DNA of 64,000 nucleotides from Hymenobacter cheonanensis (GTDB taxonomy: Bacteria; Bacteroidota; Bacteroidia; Cytophagales; Hymenobacteraceae): the NCBI RefSeq assembly GCF_030581075.1, contig NZ_JAUQSW010000009.1, positions 62,001-126,000 of the forward strand, written 5' to 3'. The notes below the pieces were generated by a model. The model was given only the letters and a program-made list of their open reading frames with translations. It was not told the DNA's origin and made no database searches. How positions within the stretch are numbered: position 1 is the first letter of the stretch; the number at the start of each line of letters is the position of its first letter. Position numbers and translations under genes: made by a program. Below are positions 8,203 through 16,858 of the stretch, in pieces.

Positions 8203-8902
8203 CATTGATAACCAACGCATACTGGTAGTAGTGGCGCACCCCGATGATGAGTTACTAGGCCTGGGAGCTAGTATTCATCGGCTTGTGAAGCGCCATGGGT
8301 GTGAAGCGCGGGCGGTAATCTTAGGCGAAGGCCTCACGTCACGCACGGCTACCCGTGATACCGCACACTGGGCCGCTGACCTAACCACTCATCGCAGTAA
8401 TATTGCCCGGGCAGCAGCGGCTATTGGCTATGCTTCTACGGGTATTTATGATTTTGCGGACAATCGATTCGATTCAGTCGATTTATTGGATATTATTAAA
8501 ATAGTGGAGCAGGAGAAGGAAGCTTTCCAACCCACACTTATTTTCACCCATCACGGCGGGGATACTAATATCGACCACCGCCGCACTTTCGAAGCAGTTA
8601 TTACGGCCTGCCGGCCGCTGCCGGGCGAGCCTACCCGCACCATTCTGGCCTGCGAAACTCCTTCCTCAACCGAGTGGCAGGCAGCCTGCTATCCACAGCC
8701 TTTTTTACCTAATTTCTTTTTAACAGTTACGGAAGAAGATGTAGCCGCTAAAATCATGGGTATGGAAGCCTACGAATTTGAAAAGCGCATTTACCCCCAC
8801 CCCCGCTCGCCCGAAGCCCTGCGCTTGCTTGCCCAACGGTGGGGTGTTGTTACGGGCCAGTCATTGGCTGAAGCATTTATGTTAGTTCGGCATATTGGCT
8901 AG
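8189..8902 (+). CDS. PIG-L family deacetylase
   Basis: A 237-residue protein when started at ATG 8189 (MSCFSIDNQRILVVVAHPDDE); longer in-frame starts lie wholly inside the previous gene. The zinc-binding AHPDDE motif is at residues 16-21, and the downstream HHGGDTNIDHR block carries the further catalytic and metal-binding histidines. PIG-L/LmbE enzymes remove acetyl groups from amino sugars. Next to the acyltransferase and pseI, the simplest idea is that one N-acetyl group of the nonulosonic acid or a glycan sugar is removed and replaced by another acyl group. This is inference. The 14-base overlap with the acyltransferase supports translational coupling. Confidence 0.82.
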   Translation: MSCFSIDNQRILVVVAHPDDELLGLGASIHRLVKRHGCEARAVILGEGLTSRTATRDTAHWAADLTTHRSNIARAAAAIGYASTGIYDFADNRFDSVDLLDIIKIVEQEKEAFQPTLIFTHHGGDTNIDHRRTFEAVITACRPLPGEPTRTILACETPSSTEWQAACYPQPFLPNFFLTVTEEDVAAKIMGMEAYEFEKRIYPHPRSPEALRLLAQRWGVVTGQSLAEAFMLVRHIG

Positions 8903-8982
8903 GCCTGCTAAGTACCTTATCAGCAAATTTACTTTATTCAGAATAGCCTTTCGTGCAGAAATTGTTAGTGGCTATTTATACT

Positions 8983-10290
8983 ATGTCTCGCTTTTATTAT
9001 TTGCTCAGTCTTAGGTTGCGGGATATATTATCTGTACGCTTTACTGACCACTTTATTAATTTTCCTGTTTCAATACTAGCCAGCATTTCGCCCGCCAGCC
9101 CTTGGCGGCGGCTGGCGCGGGTAGCGGCCTACGCCGGGCTGCGGCTGGTGGGCCACCTGTTTCAGCCCCTGAAAAACCCCGATGGGCTGGCGGGCGCGGT
9201 GTGGCTATATGTGGTGAGCGCCAATAACTACGAGGCGCTGCGCTTTATCCGGGAGGCGCGGAGCGATGCGGTACTGGTGGCGGGCCAGGGCAAAAATATC
9301 GGGCGCTATGGCAAAGAGGTAAACCGGCTTTCGCTGCGGCGCAAAATCCTGTATTACTGGCAATACCCGGCGGCGCTATTGGGCCTGCGCCGGCTGGTGG
9401 GCCCGCGCGCCACGCGGTTTTTCGACCTCATTTTTTACGCCATTGGCTACTACGAGGTGTACCGGCGCGCCCTGCGCCACTACCGGCCGCGGGCCGTGGT
9501 ATTTGCCAACGACCACAACGACGATGCCCGCGCCCTACTGCTGGCCTGCCGCGCCGAGGGCGTACCCACCGCCTACGTGCAGCACGCCAGCGTGAGCACC
9601 AATTTCCCGCCGCTAGGCTTCGATTTAAGCCTGCTCGAAGGCCAGGACGCGCTGGATAAATACCGCCAGTGCGGCCCCGTGCGCGGGCACGTCGAACTGG
9701 TAGGGATGCCTAAGGCCGACGCTTTTCTAAGCCAGCGCAACCTGACCCCGCGAGTGCGCCGCGTGGCCGTGGCCTGCAACCTGCTCGACGAGTTGCCCGC
9801 CGTGGCCGATACCTTGGCCTACCTGTTGCGCGAGCTACCCGAACTCATCTTCACGCTGCGCCCCCACCCTAGCGACCGGCGCGATTTTGCCGCTCTGCGC
9901 CAGGCATTGCCCGCCTTGCAGTGGAGCAACCCGCAGCAGGAGAACGTATTCGAGTTTTTACAAACGCACGATGCTCTGGTGGCCGCCGACACCAGCACCC
10001 ACCTCGAAGCCACGCTGCTCAACGTGGCCAGCCTCTACTACCGCTTCACGCCCACGGCCAGCCTGGCCGATTACTATGGCTACGCCGCCCACGGCCTCAG
10101 CGAGTGGGCGCACTCGCCGGCCGAGTTGGCGGCGGCCCTGCGCCGGCTAGCCCAGCATAAGCCCGCCGACCTCTACCGCCGCGCGGCTTACTACAACGCC
10201 ACCCTCGGTACCCCCAATGAGGGCCATAGCCGCGCCCTGGCCGTGCAGCGGCTGGGTGAGTGGCTCGACGGCCCGGCCAGCGGAGCGTAG
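8983..10290 (+). CDS. GT-B-like surface-polysaccharide glycosyltransferase
   Basis: A 435-residue protein (ATG 8983; a GTG at 8953 would add 10 residues). The C-terminal half looks like a GT-B nucleotide-binding domain: AYVQHASVSTNFPP, a GMPKADAFL strand, a TLRPHPSDRRDF segment and VAADTSTHLEATLL. This is close to the CDP-glycerol/capsule and sialyl-type transferases, where a conserved HP and an (S/T)(S/T)-x-x-E are used to bind the donor. It is a good candidate for the transferase using the CMP-sugar made by this operon, but specificity is not proven. The first ~100 bases are AT-rich like the preceding genes, and the composition then switches abruptly to GC-rich near base 9085. Confidence 0.6.
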   Translation: MSRFYYLLSLRLRDILSVRFTDHFINFPVSILASISPASPWRRLARVAAYAGLRLVGHLFQPLKNPDGLAGAVWLYVVSANNYEALRFIREARSDAVLVAGQGKNIGRYGKEVNRLSLRRKILYYWQYPAALLGLRRLVGPRATRFFDLIFYAIGYYEVYRRALRHYRPRAVVFANDHNDDARALLLACRAEGVPTAYVQHASVSTNFPPLGFDLSLLEGQDALDKYRQCGPVRGHVELVGMPKADAFLSQRNLTPRVRRVAVACNLLDELPAVADTLAYLLRELPELIFTLRPHPSDRRDFAALRQALPALQWSNPQQENVFEFLQTHDALVAADTSTHLEATLLNVASLYYRFTPTASLADYYGYAAHGLSEWAHSPAELAAALRRLAQHKPADLYRRAAYYNATLGTPNEGHSRALAVQRLGEWLDGPASGA

Positions 10291-10303
10291 TTTTGGGGCT
10301 GTT

Positions 10304-11704
10304 ATGCCAGCCAACTCCCTTCCGCCCGCCGCCCCGGTTGCCCTTTCGGCCGCAACGCGGCTGGCGTATGTGCTGCGGCATTTCCGGCTGGCCTACCCGG
10401 GCAGCCCGCCCGTGAGTATTGGCTACGCGGGCGAGCAGCCGCAGGTAGAGATAGCGGAGGCCAGCGGTAATTTCTTCGCGGAGAATAATCCGTACCCGCC
10501 CGCGCCCAACTGGCGCGAGTGGCTAGGCCGGCAAGTCCCGTTTTTCTTCGATAATGCGCCGGGCCACCCGTTAATTTCCTACGCTGATAATAAGATTTTT
10601 ATTTCGGCCGATATTATTTCGGCGGCGTTTTATTTACTGAGCGGCTGGCAGGAATATTTCTCGAATGAGCGCGACCAGCACGGCCGTTTTCCCTACGCGG
10701 CAAGCGTGCAAAAGCGCTATAATTTCGTGACATTACCGGTCGTTAACTATTATTTTGACGTATTGAAAACGGCCGTTGAATACGTCAGTAATACGCCGCT
10801 ACGTTGCCGCCACTGGGGCAATAAGCAAGCTGATTTCGCGGCCTTTATTTCGCACGACGTTGACAATTTATACAGTGCCTGGAAAGCGCCGGCCAAGGCC
10901 GCGTTGCAGCAGCGCAAGTTTGGCCGATTTGGTAAATTAGTATGGCAGCACCTCACCCAGCCCGATGCCTGGGATAACCTAGAAACCGTGGCAGCAGCGG
11001 TGGCGCAATACGGCGGACGCTCCACGTTTTTCATTCTTCCTACTCATCAAAAGAGTCAGGACGGTATCCCTAATGCTGACTATCGCCTCACAAGGCAACT
11101 ACAGCAGCGGCTAGCTCAATTAACAACGCAAGGTTACGAAATTGGGCTACACGGCAGTTTGGGAAGCAGCACCGGGGCAGGAGCTACAATTTTTGGACTA
11201 GACAATAAGCTTGGTGCTGAGGTTATCGGTTGTCGCTTCCACTACTTGAGTTGGGAGCCGCGTATTACGCCACTTATACTAGACGTGACTCCAGCAAAAT
11301 CGCAAGAGAAATACAGATACGACAGTACGCTGGGCTATGCCGAACACTATGGTTTTCGCCATAGCTATTGTCTACCATTTTATCTCTTCGATTTTGAATT
11401 TCGCTTAGAATTTGACTTTTTCGAAATCCCTCTCAATGTGATGGACGCCACGCTACACCACCCTAATTATTTACAGCTGCCCCCCGCCGAAATTATTCCC
11501 GCGCTAGCCCCCGTTTTTGCCGAAATAAAACGATTTGGCGGCGTGGCTACTGTACTGTGGCACAACGAGAATTTTGACCCAAATAATACGCAAAACGGCC
11601 CGCAGCAATTTCACGAGATAATGCGCCACTTACAGCAGCAGGGCGCAATATTTCGCACCGGCCACGAAATCTGGGAAGAATTTACGGCCGAGCCCAACTC
11701 ATAA
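10304..11704 (+). CDS. Polysaccharide deacetylase family protein
   Basis: A 466-residue protein from ATG 10304, 13 bases after the previous stop. Residues ~1-150 are an N-terminal region of the kind found in large deacetylase-like proteins of glycan loci (FLLSGWQEY-like segment seen as YLLSGWQEYFSNE). A NodB-like barrel follows, with FISHDVD (metal-binding Asp/His), STFFILP, YEIGLHGSLGSS (second His) and a late VATVLWHNENFDP motif. Family members remove N-acetyl groups from polysaccharides, or act on nonulosonic acid glycans. The middle of the gene (about 10550-11560) is more AT-rich than its ends. Its role is probably glycan modification before or during export. Confidence 0.72.
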   Translation: MPANSLPPAAPVALSAATRLAYVLRHFRLAYPGSPPVSIGYAGEQPQVEIAEASGNFFAENNPYPPAPNWREWLGRQVPFFFDNAPGHPLISYADNKIFISADIISAAFYLLSGWQEYFSNERDQHGRFPYAASVQKRYNFVTLPVVNYYFDVLKTAVEYVSNTPLRCRHWGNKQADFAAFISHDVDNLYSAWKAPAKAALQQRKFGRFGKLVWQHLTQPDAWDNLETVAAAVAQYGGRSTFFILPTHQKSQDGIPNADYRLTRQLQQRLAQLTTQGYEIGLHGSLGSSTGAGATIFGLDNKLGAEVIGCRFHYLSWEPRITPLILDVTPAKSQEKYRYDSTLGYAEHYGFRHSYCLPFYLFDFEFRLEFDFFEIPLNVMDATLHHPNYLQLPPAEIIPALAPVFAEIKRFGGVATVLWHNENFDPNNTQNGPQQFHEIMRHLQQQGAIFRTGHEIWEEFTAEPNS

Positions 11705-11730
11705 TTCATACTTAATAACTCATAATTAAT
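11699..11730 (+). repeat. AACTCATAATTC-type leader before the flippase gene
   Basis: Between the deacetylase stop and the TTG at 11731 lies a G-poor stretch made of CTCATAATTC and AACTCATAATT units, the same type of leader found before pseF, the 67-residue gene at 24715 and ychF. It supplies the whole intergenic space. Confidence 0.55.
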
Positions 11731-13215
11731 TTGGGTATCGTTCAGCGGCAGGGGCTGCGCAACACGGTTATTTCTTACATCGGGCTGGGTATTGGCTTTG
11801 TCAATACTACGCTGGTGCTGCCGCGGCTGCTGGCGCCGGCGCAGTTGGGGCTCACGTCCATTCTGGTGTCGCTGGCCACGATGGGCGCGCTAGTGTCGGC
11901 GCTGGGATTTACCAATACGACGCTGCGGTATTTTCCGTATTTCCGCAACCGCGAAACCGGGCACTCGGGTTTTCTGGTATTGTTGCTGGGGCTGCCGCTA
12001 GCCTTGTTTGTGCTGGTGGCGGGGGCGCTGTGGCTGGGCCGGCCACTAGTGCTGCGCTGGTACGCCCACGACGCCGCCCTACTAGGCCCGCACTACGCCG
12101 TGATGCTGGGCCTGGCGCTGTGCATTTTGCTCTACAACCTGCTGGAGGCGTATACCAAGTCGCTGTTTCACACCTCGTTCTCATCGTTTCTGACTGATAT
12201 TTTGCAGCGCCTACTCATTGTGGGGGCGGCGGTGCTGTTTGGGGCGGGCTACCTCTCGTTCGAGGGGTTTGTGCTGGCGTATCTAGGGAGCTACGCGGCC
12301 ATTGCGGCGCTGCTGCTAGGGTACCTGGCGGCCATTGGCGAGCTGCATTTGCGGCCCACGCGGGCGGTGCTGCGGGTGCGGCCGGTGGGCGAGCTGGTGC
12401 GCTTCGGCAGCTTCGCGCTGCTGGGCAATATTTCGGGCACGCTGCTGCTCACCATCGACTCGCTGATGCTGGGCTCGCACAGCTTTGCCGATGCCGGTAT
12501 TTACACCATTGCCCTCAATATCAGCACGGCGCTGGCGGTGCCGTTTCGGGCCTTGTACAAGACGGCCTACCCGCTCATTGCCGAGTATTGGAAGGAAGGC
12601 GCGACCGATAAGCTGCTCGATTTTTACCGCCGCTCCACGCGCCTTACCACCGCGCTGGGCAGCTACCTGGCGCTGGGCATCGGCCTGAATTTACCGTTCA
12701 TCTACTCGCTTATTCACCGGCCCGAGTACGCGGCGGGCACCACGGCGGTGCTGCTGCTGCTGGCCGGCCGCCTCACCGACGGCATCACGGGCGTGAACGG
12801 CATTATTGTGGTGACCTCGCCGCGCTACCGCTACGACTTGCTCTTCAACGTGGGGCTGGCCGTGGGCATTATCGGGCTCAATCTGCTGCTGATTCCGTGG
12901 CTGGGGCTCACCGGGGCGGCCTTATCCAATGCGCTGGCGCTGGCCGGCATCAACCTGCTGCGCACCTGGTTTGTGTGGCGTAGCTTCGGCTGGCAACCCT
13001 TCGACCGGCGCATTCTGTACATTCTGGGGCTAGCCGGCGGGGCGGCGCTGGTGGCCTGGGCGCTGCCCGCCCCAGTCAATGTGTGGCTGGCGCTGCTGCT
13101 GCGCGGCGGCGTGCTCACCATCCTCTACGGGGCGGGGCTGCTGGCCACGGGGTGGGTACCCGAGGTATCGGCCCTGGCACAAAAACTAACGGGCGGGCGC
13201 CGAACATTTTCCTAG
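11731..13215 (+). CDS. Polysaccharide flippase (Wzx/MATE-like)
   Basis: A 494-residue integral membrane protein with 12-14 hydrophobic segments and the usual start of oligosaccharide flippases (GLRNTVISYIGLGIGFVNTTLVLPRLLAPAQLGL). It belongs to the MOP superfamily (Wzx, MurJ relatives) and would carry lipid-linked glycan units across the inner membrane. The start is a TTG at 11731; no ATG is available upstream in frame. As the last gene of the cluster on this strand, it suggests that the nonulosonic-acid glycan is assembled on a lipid carrier in the cytoplasm and then flipped. CTA leucine codons are used mostly before G. The gene ends in C-TAG. Confidence 0.85.
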   Translation: MGIVQRQGLRNTVISYIGLGIGFVNTTLVLPRLLAPAQLGLTSILVSLATMGALVSALGFTNTTLRYFPYFRNRETGHSGFLVLLLGLPLALFVLVAGALWLGRPLVLRWYAHDAALLGPHYAVMLGLALCILLYNLLEAYTKSLFHTSFSSFLTDILQRLLIVGAAVLFGAGYLSFEGFVLAYLGSYAAIAALLLGYLAAIGELHLRPTRAVLRVRPVGELVRFGSFALLGNISGTLLLTIDSLMLGSHSFADAGIYTIALNISTALAVPFRALYKTAYPLIAEYWKEGATDKLLDFYRRSTRLTTALGSYLALGIGLNLPFIYSLIHRPEYAAGTTAVLLLLAGRLTDGITGVNGIIVVTSPRYRYDLLFNVGLAVGIIGLNLLLIPWLGLTGAALSNALALAGINLLRTWFVWRSFGWQPFDRRILYILGLAGGAALVAWALPAPVNVWLALLLRGGVLTILYGAGLLATGWVPEVSALAQKLTGGRRTFS

Positions 13216-13411
13216 CTTTTTGCTTACTGCTGCATAAAATAAATGCCCTGGCCAGGCCCTACCGGCGGGCTTTGCGTGCGTATTTCGTCTTAAGTAAGCT
13301 ACCCGCGGAACGAAACGCGGGCCCCCGCTATTTGCGGGGCACCGCCCAGGGCCTGTGGCGGCAGCTTACCCCCTAGCACTTTCCCGGTTTGCCCGGGCTG
13401 TCTCTTCTTTC

Positions 13412-16330
13412 ATGTCTGAAATTTCCGTTTCGACCGTGCCACCCTCAACCGGCCTGGCCGAAGTACTTCTGGTGGTGTCGCTCACGGGCATAATGCTGAT
13501 GCGCCCGCGCTACGCGGCGGGCACCGGCGAGCTGTGCGATTTCGACAGCATCCGCCTCAACCCGGCGGCCCAGCGCATGCTGCGGCTGCCCGAATACCCG
13601 GCCGAGTCATTTCTGACGCTTTACCCAACGGCGGCGGAGGCGGGTGTATTTGCGTTTTACCGCGACGCCTTTCTGTCGGGCCAGCTCGCGCAGCGCCAAA
13701 ATCTGTATCAGCACGACGGCCTCGATGGCTACTACGCCCTGGTGGCCCAGCGCTGCGAGGAGTTGCTGGCCGTGAGCTTTACCGACAACAACGACCACTC
13801 GCGCACGGCCGCCGAGGAGGCGCTGCGCGCCAGCCAGGCCCGCGAGCTGGCCGCCCGCCAGGAGGCCGAGCGCGAGCGGGCCACGCTGCAGCTTACTCTG
13901 GAGCAGGCGCCCATCGCCATCGCCATTCTGGATGGCCCCACGCACGTCGTCACGTTTGCCAACGAGGAAATGGCGCTGCTGTGGGGCCGGCCCCTGGCCC
14001 AGATTATCGGGCGGCCCCATTTTGAGGCCCTGCCCGACCTGGGCGGCCAGGGTTTCGAAGCCATTTTTGCCGAGGTCTACCAAACCGGGCAGCCGTATTA
14101 CCTGCGCGAGCAGTATGTCGATATTGCCCGCGCAGGCTCGGGGCAGCTGGCACCCGGCTATTTCCACATTGTCTACCAGCCCCTGCGCAACGCACGGGGT
14201 ATTATTACGGGCATTATTGCCTCGGCCACCGAGGTAACCGAGCAGGTGCTGGCCCGCCAGCAGGCCGAGCAGCTCGCCCACACCCTGGAAGTGCAGGTGC
14301 TGGCCCGCACCCAAGAGGCTACCCAGCAAAGCCACTACCTCGAGCGCCTGCTGATGGAGGCGCCCGCTGCTATTTGCACCCTAGCGGGCCCCGACCTGGT
14401 ATTTGAGTTGGTGAACCCTGGCTACCAGGCGCTGTTTCCGGGCCGCCAGCTAGCAGGCCAGGCTGTGCTGGCGGCCCTGCCCGAACTAGCGGGCGGCCCC
14501 GTGGAGGATATGCTGCGCGGCGTGTACGAAACGGGCGTGACCTTCCACGGCGACGAGGTGCTTATGCAATTCGCCCGCCCCAATGATGGGCAGCTCGAAG
14601 ACCGGTACTTTAATTTTATTTACCAGGCCCGCTACGACACGGCCGGTAGCATCGATGGGCTAGTGGTGTTTGCTTTTGAGGTGACGGAGCAGGTGCGCAC
14701 CCGCCGCCAAACCACCACCATGCAGGCGGCCATGCTGGCCGTGGCCCAGCGCCGCGCCCAGGAGCGCCAGGACCTGTACCAGATTTTTGAGCAAACGCCC
14801 GCCGCTATTGTGCTGCTGCGCGAGCCCAACCACCGCATCGACTACTACAACCCGGCCTTCGAGGAGCTGTTTCCGCCCGAAGAGTGGCTAGGGCCCATCC
14901 AGGGCCACACCCTGGGCGAGGTGTACCCGCGCGTGAAGCTGGCGGGCCTGGTCGCGCTGCTCGACCGTGTGTACGACACCGGCGAAAGCCAGGTGGTGCT
15001 AGAGATGCCCCTGGCCGAGCTGCAGCCCGGCAGCCCGCGCTACGTCACGTTTGCGTACCAGGCTTACCGCGAGGCCGAGGTGATTGTGGGAGTGGCGGCC
15101 TTCGTGTACGACGTAACCGAGCAGGTGCTGGCCCGGCACGCCCGCGAAGCCCAGCAGCAGCAGTTGGAAGAACTGCTGGCGCAGGCGCCCGTGGCTATTT
15201 GCGTATTTCGGGGCCCCGACTACGTGCTGGAACTCGTGAACCCGCTGATGGGCGACATGCTGGAGCACGCCCCTGGCCAGATTACGGGCCGGCCGTTTTT
15301 TGAGGCGGTGCCCGAGCTGGACGGCCAGGGCCTGCGCGCGGTGCTCGATGAGGTGCGCCGCACCGGGGTGCCCTACGTGGCCCAGTCGCAGCCCTACCGG
15401 CTGGCCCGGCACCGCCCCGGCGAAGTTGGCTACTTCGATTTTGTGTATCAGCCCCTGCACCGCGCCACGAGCGAGCTGGCCGTGGTGTGCGTGGCCACCG
15501 AGGTCACGGCCCAGGTTACGGCCCGCCAGCAGGTGCACGCCCTCAACGAGGAGCTGGCCGCCATCAACGCGGCCATGCGGGCCACCAACGAGGAGCTGCA
15601 CCAGGCCAACCTGCGCCTCACGCGCACCAACGCCGACCTCGATACCTTCGTGTACTCGGCCTCGCACGACCTGAAGTCGCCCATTACCAACATTGAAGGC
15701 CTGCTGCTGGCCCTGCGCCAGCAGCTGCCCCCGGCCGCCCAGCAGCCCGAGCTGGTGCCGCGCCTGCTGGAGCTGATGGACGGGGCCGTGCGCCGCTTTC
15801 AGCAAACGCTGGGGCACCTTACCGACGTGACACGCCTGCAGCAGGCCATGCTCGACCAGCCCACCGAGGCCGTGGACCTGCTAGCCCTGGCCGAAGACGT
15901 GCGCCTCGATATGCAGCCCGAGCTTACGGCCGCCGACGCCACCCTGACCCTGGATTTGGCGGCGTGCCCCACGGTTTATTTTGCGGCCAAAAACCTGCGC
16001 AGCATTCTCTACAACCTGCTCAGCAACGCCGTGAAGTACCGCGCCCCCGACCGCCCGGCCGTAGTGGAGCTGCGCTGCCGCCCGGCCGCCCCCGGCCAGG
16101 TAGTGCTGGAGGTGCAAGACAACGGCCTGGGCCTGAGCGAGCAGCAGCAGGGCGAATTATTTCGCTTATTTCGCCGTTTGCACCACCACGTGCCGGGCTC
16201 GGGCGTAGGCCTGTACATGGTTAAAAAAATGGTAGAGAACGCCGGCGGTACCCTTACGGTGCAGAGCCAGCCGGGCGTGGGCTCCACCTTCACCGTCGTG
16301 CTGCCTGCCCCGGGCCCGACGCCCTCCTAA
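13412..16330 (+). CDS. Five-PAS soluble sensor histidine kinase
   Basis: A 972-residue kinase from ATG 13412 (MSEISVSTV); the open frame extends 19 codons upstream without a better start. Five PAS-like units follow one another (about residues 11-125, 155-285, 310-430, 455-585 and 595-715). Four of them begin with a (E/Q)-x-P-x-A-I pattern and end in a repeated EVTEQV-type linker. A short coiled coil precedes the HisKA domain with phospho-acceptor His752 (ASHDLKSPITN). The HATPase_c domain has the N box (YNLLSNAVKYR), DNGLG and GSGVGLYMVKKM. No transmembrane segment is visible, so the signal is probably cytoplasmic. The response regulator gene begins 21 bases downstream. Confidence 0.9.
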   Translation: MSEISVSTVPPSTGLAEVLLVVSLTGIMLMRPRYAAGTGELCDFDSIRLNPAAQRMLRLPEYPAESFLTLYPTAAEAGVFAFYRDAFLSGQLAQRQNLYQHDGLDGYYALVAQRCEELLAVSFTDNNDHSRTAAEEALRASQARELAARQEAERERATLQLTLEQAPIAIAILDGPTHVVTFANEEMALLWGRPLAQIIGRPHFEALPDLGGQGFEAIFAEVYQTGQPYYLREQYVDIARAGSGQLAPGYFHIVYQPLRNARGIITGIIASATEVTEQVLARQQAEQLAHTLEVQVLARTQEATQQSHYLERLLMEAPAAICTLAGPDLVFELVNPGYQALFPGRQLAGQAVLAALPELAGGPVEDMLRGVYETGVTFHGDEVLMQFARPNDGQLEDRYFNFIYQARYDTAGSIDGLVVFAFEVTEQVRTRRQTTTMQAAMLAVAQRRAQERQDLYQIFEQTPAAIVLLREPNHRIDYYNPAFEELFPPEEWLGPIQGHTLGEVYPRVKLAGLVALLDRVYDTGESQVVLEMPLAELQPGSPRYVTFAYQAYREAEVIVGVAAFVYDVTEQVLARHAREAQQQQLEELLAQAPVAICVFRGPDYVLELVNPLMGDMLEHAPGQITGRPFFEAVPELDGQGLRAVLDEVRRTGVPYVAQSQPYRLARHRPGEVGYFDFVYQPLHRATSELAVVCVATEVTAQVTARQQVHALNEELAAINAAMRATNEELHQANLRLTRTNADLDTFVYSASHDLKSPITNIEGLLLALRQQLPPAAQQPELVPRLLELMDGAVRRFQQTLGHLTDVTRLQQAMLDQPTEAVDLLALAEDVRLDMQPELTAADATLTLDLAACPTVYFAAKNLRSILYNLLSNAVKYRAPDRPAVVELRCRPAAPGQVVLEVQDNGLGLSEQQQGELFRLFRRLHHHVPGSGVGLYMVKKMVENAGGTLTVQSQPGVGSTFTVVLPAPGPTPS

Positions 16331-16351
16331 TTGCTTATTATTCTTTTGTTT

Positions 16352-16768
16352 ATGGAAAAGCTTTCCAGTGTAATGCTGGTGGACGATGACTCTACCAATA
16401 ATTTTTTGAACGAGCTGCTGCTCAAAAGCCTGAACGTGACCGAGCGCATTCTGGTGGCCGAAAGCGGCGCCCAGGCGCTCGATATTATCGAGCACACAGC
16501 CGGCCCCGACGAGCCGGCCCTGATACTGCTCGACGTGAACATGCCCGGCCTCAACGGCATTCAGTTTCTGGAGGCCTACCGCCAGCTGCCCCAAACCCAG
16601 CGCAATGCCACGGTCGTCATCATGCTTACTACCACCATGGACGCCCGCGACCTGGGCCGCCTCGATGAGCTTAACATCGCCGGCCTTGTGAGCAAGCCCC
16701 TGACCCAGGAAAAGATAGACGGCATTTTGCAGCTGCACTTCCAGCGCAGCCTGCCCCAGCACGGCTAG
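16352..16768 (+). CDS. Single-domain response regulator (CheY/Rcp1-like)
   Basis: A 138-residue receiver domain with no output domain. The acidic pocket is Asp11-Asp13 (VDDDS), the phospho-acceptor Asp61 (LLDVNMPGLNG), the switch Thr near 93-95 (MLTTTMD) and Lys115 (SKPLT). It resembles the Rcp1-type regulators paired with PAS-rich kinases and is surely the partner of the histidine kinase 21 bases upstream. ATG 16352 is preferred over the TTG at 16331 because the family starts directly with the first beta strand. Output must pass by protein contact or through a further phosphorelay. The gene ends in C-TAG and is followed by a strong hairpin. Confidence 0.9.
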   Translation: MEKLSSVMLVDDDSTNNFLNELLLKSLNVTERILVAESGAQALDIIEHTAGPDEPALILLDVNMPGLNGIQFLEAYRQLPQTQRNATVVIMLTTTMDARDLGRLDELNIAGLVSKPLTQEKIDGILQLHFQRSLPQHG

Positions 16769-16790
16769 CAGCTAGGGCCAGCATCAAATA

Positions 16791-16846
16791 AAAAAAGGGG
16801 GATTAAAAAGCTGACTGCTACGCCAGCTTTTTAATCCCCTTTTTTA
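16791..16846. terminator. Bidirectional terminator between response regulator and permease
   Basis: A 23-base arm (16791-16813) pairs with 16824-16846 with a single bulged G. The arm starts AAAAAAGGGG and ends AAAAAGCTG; the loop is 10 bases. A-run and T-run flank the stem on both sides, so it can end transcription of the two convergent genes. Confidence 0.9.
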
Positions 16847-16858
16847 CTTTTCCCTTCG

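Noticed and set aside
13607..14335. Long minus-strand open frame of 242 residues opposite the histidine kinase
   Set aside because: It is an antisense shadow in GC-rich coding DNA; the plus strand holds clear PAS domains and the antisense product has no recognisable motifs.
14999..15817. Minus-strand open frame of 272 residues opposite the kinase
   Set aside because: Same antisense effect; biased composition, no start context and no domain.
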